Source: Actinomycetales bacterium (lineage in GTDB: Bacteria > Actinomycetota > Actinomycetes > Actinomycetales > Beutenbergiaceae). From it: a stretch of DNA of 10,358 nt. Positions 6,876-10,358 of this stretch are shown one piece after another. The stretch covers positions 1 to 10,358 of the forward strand of contig JAENWO010000063.1 of the NCBI GenBank assembly GCA_016649925.1, in the 5' to 3' direction. Every line of letters begins with the position of its first letter. Position 1 is the first letter of the stretch. The position numbers were made by a program, and so were the translations under genes. The notes under the pieces were generated by a model, which saw only the letters and a list, made by a program, of their open reading frames with translations, was not told the origin of the DNA and did not search any database.

Positions 6876-7610
6876 ATGGCCGATGTTCTCCTGCTCTGCC
6901 TCGACACCTCCGACGGCGCGAGCGTGGCCGTGTGCCTGGGGAGCGAGGTCCTCGGCTCCGCCCGCAGCGCCGAGCAGAGGAGGCACGCCGAGACGCTGAG
7001 CCCGATGGTCTCCCGGGTGCTCGACGGCGCGGGCCTCACCCCACGGGACCTCGGCGGCATCGCCGTCGGCACGGGTCCCGCACCCTTCACGGGACTGCGG
7101 GTGGGCCTGGTCACGGCCCGCACCCTCGGCCAGGCCCTGGGTGTCGACGTGCACGGCGTCTGCTCCCTGGACGCCCTCGCCCTGCAGGCGCTCGACCAGG
7201 TCCGCGGCGGCGACTCGGGCGTCGACTCGGGCGGCGACTCGGGCGGCGGTGAGATCCTCGTCGCCACCGACGCCCGCCGCCGTGAGGTGTACTGGGCTCG
7301 TTACCGCCGGGACGAGGGGGACGTGACCTGCCTGGACGGGCCAGGCGTGGACGCACCGGCCGCCGTCGCCGCACGGTTCCCCGCGCTGGTCGCCTCGGGC
7401 CGCGTCACCGGCCGCGGCGTGGACCTCTATCCCGACCACCTCCACCGGGGGGCGGCGCCCGCGGACGCGGGGGACGCCGTCGTCCGTCCCGAGACCTTCG
7501 CCCGGATCGTCACCGCGCGCCTGACGCGGGGCGGGGACCTCTCCCTCGCCCCCCGGTACCTGCGGCGGCCGGACATCCACGCCTCGGCCGGGCGCAAGCG
7601 CGCGTCGTGA
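6876..7610 (+). CDS. tsaB: tRNA t6A biosynthesis protein TsaB
   Basis: Catalytically inactive paralogue and partner of TsaD in the t6A37 complex, with a two-lobed ASKHA fold; cytoplasmic. It is 244 residues. The N-terminal lobe has LLCLDTSDGASVAVCL, AETLSPMV and GTGPAPFTGLRVGL (65-78), the TsaB hallmark; then SLDALALQAL and ATDARRREVYWARY begin the second half. Between these, residues 113-124 are a repeat-encoded loop, DSGVDSGGDSGG, not expected in the family core. The C-terminal part is divergent, as is usual in actinobacteria. I chose the ATG at 6876, which has a hexamer at leaderless distance; GTG at 6867 would add three residues and overlap the tsaE stop. The TGA overlaps the rimI GTG. 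Family call is firm; the exact start is not. Confidence 0.93.
   Translation: MADVLLLCLDTSDGASVAVCLGSEVLGSARSAEQRRHAETLSPMVSRVLDGAGLTPRDLGGIAVGTGPAPFTGLRVGLVTARTLGQALGVDVHGVCSLDALALQALDQVRGGDSGVDSGGDSGGGEILVATDARRREVYWARYRRDEGDVTCLDGPGVDAPAAVAARFPALVASGRVTGRGVDLYPDHLHRGAAPADAGDAVVRPETFARIVTARLTRGGDLSLAPRYLRRPDIHASAGRKRAS
7212..7247 (+). repeat. 12-bp in-frame tandem repeat inside tsaB
   Basis: Three units begin at 7212, 7224 and 7236 with consensus GACTCGGGCGGC; the first has GTC for the last codon. They encode DSGV-DSGG-DSGG as an acidic, flexible loop between the two halves of TsaB. The period is a multiple of three, so copy-number change would lengthen or shorten the loop without breaking the frame. 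Confidence 0.9.
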
Positions 7611-8101
7611 CCGCAGTCCTGCGCGAGATGCGCCCGGAGGACCTGGACCGGGTCGTCGAGCTCGAGCCCATCCTCTTCGGCCTCGGGGCGTGGTCCCGCG
7701 CTGTGTACGCCGGCGAGGTGGGACGCGCCGACCGGCGGTACGTCGTTGCCGTCGCCGATGACGTCGTGGTCGGTTACGCCGGGATCGCGCTCGCCCACGA
7801 GTGCTCGGTGATGACGATCGGCGTGGCCCCCGGGTACCGCCGCCGCGGCCTGGGCGCCCAGCTCCTGCAGGACCTGGTGGAGGCGGCCCGTGCGGTCCGG
7901 GCCGAGTCCGTGTTCCTCGAGGTGCGCGCGCAGGACGAGGTGGCCCAGCACATGTACCGCTCCTTCGGCTTCGACCCTCTCGGCATCCGGCCGGGCTACT
8001 ATCAGCCCGAGGGCGCCGACGCATTGGTGATGCGGCTACCGTTGGACGCGGCCGCTTCGCGCCGGATCGGGCCCTTGGGAGCGGAACGAGACGAGGAGTG
8101 A
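7607..8101 (+). CDS. rimI: Ribosomal protein S18-alanine N-acetyltransferase family (RimI, GNAT)
   Basis: GNAT acetyltransferase. In E. coli RimI acetylates the N-terminal alanine of ribosomal protein S18; the target in actinobacteria is less certain and may be broader. It is 164 residues long, slightly more than the usual 145-160 because of a Ala/Arg/Glu-rich tail after LVMRLPL. The acetyl-CoA loop is VAPGYRRRGLGAQLL, with RRRGLGA at 78-84. Motif B follows as FLEVRAQDEVAQHMYRSFGF, including the conserved Tyr of HMY, then GIRPGYYQPEGADALVM, characteristic of RimI. The usual Asn after LEVR is replaced here (LEVRAQDE). The GTG start overlaps the tsaB stop (GTGA). The position between tsaB and tsaD is the standard one in many bacteria and supports RimI over a generic GNAT. 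Confidence 0.92.
   Translation: MTAVLREMRPEDLDRVVELEPILFGLGAWSRAVYAGEVGRADRRYVVAVADDVVVGYAGIALAHECSVMTIGVAPGYRRRGLGAQLLQDLVEAARAVRAESVFLEVRAQDEVAQHMYRSFGFDPLGIRPGYYQPEGADALVMRLPLDAAASRRIGPLGAERDEE
8093..8098 (+). promoter_or_regulatory. Ribosome binding site for the sulfurtransferase gene
   Basis: GAGGAG lies within the last codons of rimI and ends 5 bases before the GTG at 8104. It supports GTG 8104 over the internal GTG and ATG codons around 8137-8145. Confidence 0.7.
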
Positions 8102-8103
8102 GG

Positions 8104-8994
8104 GTGCTCGAGACATCGACCGAGGTGCGTCGCGGCGTGCTGATGATGGCCTCCGAGCTGCACGAGCGCCTCACCGCCGGTGCACGCGTCGTGGTGCTGG
8201 ACGTGCGCTGGTCCCTCGCCGAGCCGGACGGCCGCAGGTCCTACATCGCGGGACACGTCCCCGGGGCGCACTACGTGGACCTCGACCGTGACCTCGCCGG
8301 GCCGGCGACCGGCCCCGACGGGCGGCACCCCCTGCCCGCCATCGAGGACCTGCAGGAGTCCGCACGGCGTTGGGGGATCGACGACGGCGACCTCGTCGCG
8401 GTCTACGACGACGCCGGCGGCACCTCCGCCGCGCGCGCCTGGTGGCTGCTGCGCTGGAGCGGGGTCGCCCAGGTCCGCATCGTCGACGGCGGCCTGCATG
8501 CCTGGTCCGAGATCGGCGGCATCCTCGAGGACGGCGAGGTGCAGGTGGCGCCCGGCACCATCACGCTGACCACCGGGGGCATGCCCACCACGGATGCCGA
8601 CGGCGCAGCCGACTTCCCGGGCCACGGAGTCCTCATCGACGCGCGCTCCACCGAGCGCTACGCCGGGGACGTCGAGCCGCTGGACTCCAGGGCCGGGCAC
8701 ATTCCCGGTGCGGTCAGCGCCCCCACCACCCAGAACATCGGCGAGGACCTGATGTTCCGGTCCGCGCCGGAGCTGCAGGAGAGGTTCGAGCGGATCGGCG
8801 TCGACAGCGGCAGGGACGTGGTCGTGTACTGCGGGTCGGGCGTGACCGCCGCCCACGAGATCGCCGCACTCGCGACCATCGGTGTGCCGGCCACGCTCTA
8901 CCCCGGCTCGTGGTCGCAGTGGTCGGCCGACGCCGACCGGCCGCTCGCCACCGGGCTCGAGCCCGTCGATCAGGGCTCCCGCGCCGAGAGCTAG
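8104..8994 (+). CDS. 3-mercaptopyruvate / thiosulfate sulfurtransferase, two rhodanese domains
   Basis: Transfers a sulfane sulfur from 3-mercaptopyruvate or thiosulfate to a thiol or cyanide acceptor through a cysteine persulfide. The 296 residues form two rhodanese domains, about 13-135 (inactive) and 165-285 (active). First domain: VVLDVRWSL, YIAGHVPGAHYVDLDRDLA, GRHPLP and VAVYDDAGGTSAARAWWLLR, with Asp in place of a catalytic Cys, as normal. Second domain: VLIDARSTERYAG, RAGHIPGAVSAP and the active loop VVYCGSGVTAAH with Cys243. CGSGVTA resembles mercaptopyruvate-type enzymes (SseA), but I would not separate this from thiosulfate specificity on sequence alone. No signal peptide. It begins 2 bases after rimI with its own ribosome binding site, ends 9 bases before tsaD, and separates rimI from tsaD, which are often adjacent. 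Confidence 0.93.
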   Translation: MLETSTEVRRGVLMMASELHERLTAGARVVVLDVRWSLAEPDGRRSYIAGHVPGAHYVDLDRDLAGPATGPDGRHPLPAIEDLQESARRWGIDDGDLVAVYDDAGGTSAARAWWLLRWSGVAQVRIVDGGLHAWSEIGGILEDGEVQVAPGTITLTTGGMPTTDADGAADFPGHGVLIDARSTERYAGDVEPLDSRAGHIPGAVSAPTTQNIGEDLMFRSAPELQERFERIGVDSGRDVVVYCGSGVTAAHEIAALATIGVPATLYPGSWSQWSADADRPLATGLEPVDQGSRAES

Positions 8995-8997
8995 GCT
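8992..8997 (+). promoter_or_regulatory. Putative -10 hexamer of a leaderless tsaD transcript
   Basis: TAGGCT fits TAnnnT, starts at the TAG stop of the sulfurtransferase gene and ends 6 bases before the tsaD GTG at 9004. The only Shine-Dalgarno-like bases, GAGG at 8998-9001, are just 2 bases from the GTG, too close for normal use. No -35 consensus is seen. Spacing supports a leaderless start but does not prove it. Confidence 0.45.
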
Positions 8998-9003
8998 GAG
9001 GCG

Positions 9004-10149
9004 GTGTCCGAACCGCCCGCCCCTACCGTGCCGGCGTCAAGGGGGGAACCCCACGCCGAGGCCTCGACCGCCGCGCTCCCCGGGCCCCTCACCCCCGGCC
9101 CCGCCGGCCCGCTCGTCCTCGGGATCGAGACGTCCTGCGACGAGACGGGGATCGCCGTCGTCCGCGGTCTGGACCTCCTCGCGGACGTGACCGCGTCCTC
9201 GATGGACGATCACGCCCGCTTCGGCGGGATCGTCCCGGAGGTCGCCAGCCGCGCCCACCTCGAAGCGTTCGGGCCCACCCTGGAGGCCGCTCTGGAGCGC
9301 TCGGGTGTCCGGCTGGAGGACCTCGACGCCGTGGCCGTCGCGTCCGGTCCCGGGCTCGTCGGCTCTCTCACCGTGGGGATCGCCGCAGCGAAGGCGCTCG
9401 CACTCGCGCTCGGGCTCGGGCTCTACGGGGTCAACCACGTGATCGGACACGTCGCCGTGGACGCCCTCGTGCACGGCGAGTTCCCGGAGGAGTTCATCGC
9501 CCTCGTCGTCTCCGGCGGCCACTCCAGCCTGCTGCTCGTGCGCGACATCGCCACCGACGTCGTCGAGCTCGGCCAGACCCTGGACGACGCCGCGGGCGAG
9601 GCGTTCGACAAGGTGGGCCGTCTGCTCGGGCTGCCCTACCCGGGCGGCCCGCACGTCGACCGGCTCGCGCAGAGGGGGAACGCCGAGGCGATCGCCTTCC
9701 CGCGCGCACTGAGCCGCGGCAAGGACCTCGCCCGCCACCGGTACGACTTCTCCTTCTCCGGCCTGAAGACGGCCGTTGCGCGCGTCGTCGAGGGCTTCGA
9801 GGACGCCGGTGTGGAGGTGCCGGCGGCCGACGTCGCCGCCTCCTTCTCCGAGGCCGTCGCCGACGTCCTCGTCACGAAGACGCTCGCGGCCTGCGGCGAG
9901 CACGGCGTCACCACGGTGGTCATCGGGGGCGGATTCTCCGCGAACTCCCGGCTGCGCGAGCTCGCCGCGGAGCGGTTCGCGGCGGCGGGCGTCGAGCTGC
10001 GCCTCCCGCCGATCCGCTACTGCACCGACAACGGGGCGATGATCGCAGCCCTGGGCTCCGCCGTCGTCTCCGCCGGCGCCACGCCCTCCGAGCTGGACAT
10101 CACGATCGACTCCGGCATGCCGCTGACGCAGATCCTGGCGGCCTCGTGA
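9004..10149 (+). CDS. tsaD: tRNA N6-adenosine threonylcarbamoyltransferase TsaD
   Basis: Catalytic subunit of t6A37 synthesis: transfers the threonylcarbamoyl group from threonylcarbamoyl-AMP (made by TsaC) to A37 of ANN-reading tRNAs, with TsaB and TsaE. ASKHA fold with a metal site. Seen: LVLGIETSCDETG near residue 38, FGGIVPEVASRAH, SGPGLVGSLTVG, the metal histidines His145 and His149 in GVNHVIGH, LVVSGGHSSLL, DDAAGEAFDKVGRLLGLPYPGG, FSFSGLKTAV, and CTDNGAMIAALG with metal ligand Asp342. At 381 residues it is about 35-40 longer than usual, owing to a Pro/Ala-rich N-terminal extension (residues 1-37). GTG 9004 is the only start with upstream support; GTG 9028 is possible. The Glu of the HxEGH form seen in E. 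coli is Ile here. The TGA overlaps the next GTG. Confidence 0.96.
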   Translation: MSEPPAPTVPASRGEPHAEASTAALPGPLTPGPAGPLVLGIETSCDETGIAVVRGLDLLADVTASSMDDHARFGGIVPEVASRAHLEAFGPTLEAALERSGVRLEDLDAVAVASGPGLVGSLTVGIAAAKALALALGLGLYGVNHVIGHVAVDALVHGEFPEEFIALVVSGGHSSLLLVRDIATDVVELGQTLDDAAGEAFDKVGRLLGLPYPGGPHVDRLAQRGNAEAIAFPRALSRGKDLARHRYDFSFSGLKTAVARVVEGFEDAGVEVPAADVAASFSEAVADVLVTKTLAACGEHGVTTVVIGGGFSANSRLRELAAERFAAAGVELRLPPIRYCTDNGAMIAALGSAVVSAGATPSELDITIDSGMPLTQILAAS

Positions 10150-10358
10150 GCCGTTGCGGGACCGTGCGCGCGGCTGGGGCGGCTGGGGCGGCTGGGGCGG
10201 CTGGGGCGGCTGCGGTGGCTGCGGTGGCTGCGGTGGCGCTGCTCGCGCTGACCGGGTGCACGTCGCCCTCCGGTCCGGGGTCGGGGTCGCCCTCCGGCTC
10301 GGCCACGCCCTCGCCCTCTGCCTCGCCCTCTGCCTCGCCCTCTGCCTCGCCCTCTGCC
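10146..10358 (+). CDS. Putative lipoprotein with repeat-encoded signal peptide and SPSA linker (3' end outside window)
   Basis: Unrecognised gene; 71 codons are visible and the frame is still open at the edge. It starts at GTG 10146, overlapping the tsaD TGA as GTGA. The N terminus MSRCGTVR gives two positive charges, then a 27-residue Ala/Gly/Val stretch and LLALTGC, a good lipobox (L-T-G-C) with Cys38 as the predicted lipidated residue. Translocation by Sec and lipidation by Lgt/LspA at the outer face of the membrane are inferred. After Cys38 the protein is almost only Ser, Pro, Gly, Ala and Thr, ending in four exact SPSA repeats, a flexible wall-spanning linker that would lead to a domain beyond the window. 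Nearly the whole visible coding region is built of 9- and 12-bp tandem repeats. No function can be assigned; the call rests on lipobox and composition. Confidence 0.75.
   Translation, partial: MSRCGTVRAAGAAGAAGAAGAAAVAAVAAVALLALTGCTSPSGPGSGSPSGSATPSPSASPSASPSASPSA
10170..10235 (+). repeat. 9-bp tandem repeats encoding the signal peptide core
   Basis: Two adjoining in-frame arrays. GCGGCTGGG occurs four times exactly (10170-10205, Ala-Ala-Gly each). After one transition triplet, GCTGCGGTG occurs three times exactly (10209-10235, Ala-Ala-Val each). Together they form the hydrophobic region of the predicted signal peptide. The units differ by few bases, suggesting the second array arose from the first. 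Confidence 0.9.
10176..10206 (+). other. G-quadruplex motif in the start of the lipoprotein gene
   Basis: Four GGGG runs at 10176-10179, 10185-10188, 10194-10197 and 10203-10206 are separated by identical 5-base CGGCT loops, meeting the G3+N1-7 quadruplex pattern exactly. The motif is on the coding strand, so it would also be in the mRNA, about 30 bases after the start codon. Folding is inferred and not shown. Confidence 0.6.
10311..10358 (+). repeat. 12-bp tandem repeat encoding SPSA, open at window edge
   Basis: Four exact copies of TCGCCCTCTGCC begin at 10311, 10323, 10335 and 10347, in frame with the lipoprotein start and read Ser-Pro-Ser-Ala. The last copy ends on the final base of the window, so the true copy number is unknown. 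The unbroken identity of the units indicates recent expansion. Confidence 0.92.

Noticed and set aside
1480..8174. Very long minus-strand open frames antisense to glmS, nnr, alr and tsaB-rimI (500-790 codons).
   Set aside because: They are mirror frames of clearly identified genes in GC-rich DNA, their translations are rich in Arg, Gly and His with no family motif, and they span several real gene boundaries.
10170..10358. CRISPR array.
   Set aside because: The units are 9 and 12 bp, directly adjoining without spacers, and in frame with a lipoprotein signal peptide and linker.
1..10358. Mobile elements, phage genes, tRNA or rRNA genes.
   Set aside because: No transposase, integrase, terminal inverted repeats, or tRNA-like cloverleaf is seen; the genes fill the window with conserved housekeeping functions.

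Overview
This is a high-GC window in which coding is dense, stop codons on the unused strand are rare, GTG starts are common and genes overlap by 4 bases. This points to an actinobacterium, and the gene order (glmS-acpS-nnr-alr-tsaE-tsaB-rimI-...-tsaD, with coaA divergent) is the arrangement known from Actinomycetota. A Micrococcales-type organism is my best guess, but I cannot fix a genus from the sequence alone.

Layout. Bases 1-354 (minus) hold the N-terminal third of a type B carboxylesterase cut by the window edge. Bases 387-1370 (minus) are coaA, type I pantothenate kinase. A 115-base divergent intergenic region (1371-1485) carries a 12-bp tandem repeat and a probable promoter. From 1486 everything reads on the plus strand: glmS (glucosamine-6-phosphate synthase), acpS (holo-ACP synthase), nnr (bifunctional NAD(P)HX epimerase/dehydratase), alr (alanine racemase), tsaE, tsaB, rimI, a two-domain 3-mercaptopyruvate/thiosulfate sulfurtransferase, tsaD, and the start of a small lipoprotein gene that runs off the right edge. 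Apart from the coaA-glmS region no gap exceeds about 32 bases.

How the genes fit together. GlmS and Alr supply amino-sugar and D-alanine for peptidoglycan. CoaA starts CoA synthesis and AcpS uses CoA to load acyl carrier protein. Nnr repairs damaged NAD(P)H. TsaE, TsaB and TsaD are three of the four proteins that make t6A37 on ANN-reading tRNAs (TsaC is not in the window), and RimI is the N-acetyltransferase usually found among them. Most junctions are ATGA/GTGA overlaps, so translation is probably coupled.

The window is mostly conserved housekeeping DNA and I do not see a new defence, mobile or biosynthetic system. The points worth a second look are small: several 9- and 12-bp minisatellites, two of them within genes in frame and one in the divergent promoter region; a G-quadruplex-type run in the signal-peptide codons of the lipoprotein gene; three TAnnnT hexamers placed 6-7 bases before start codons, suggesting leaderless transcripts; and a sulfurtransferase inserted in the t6A cluster.
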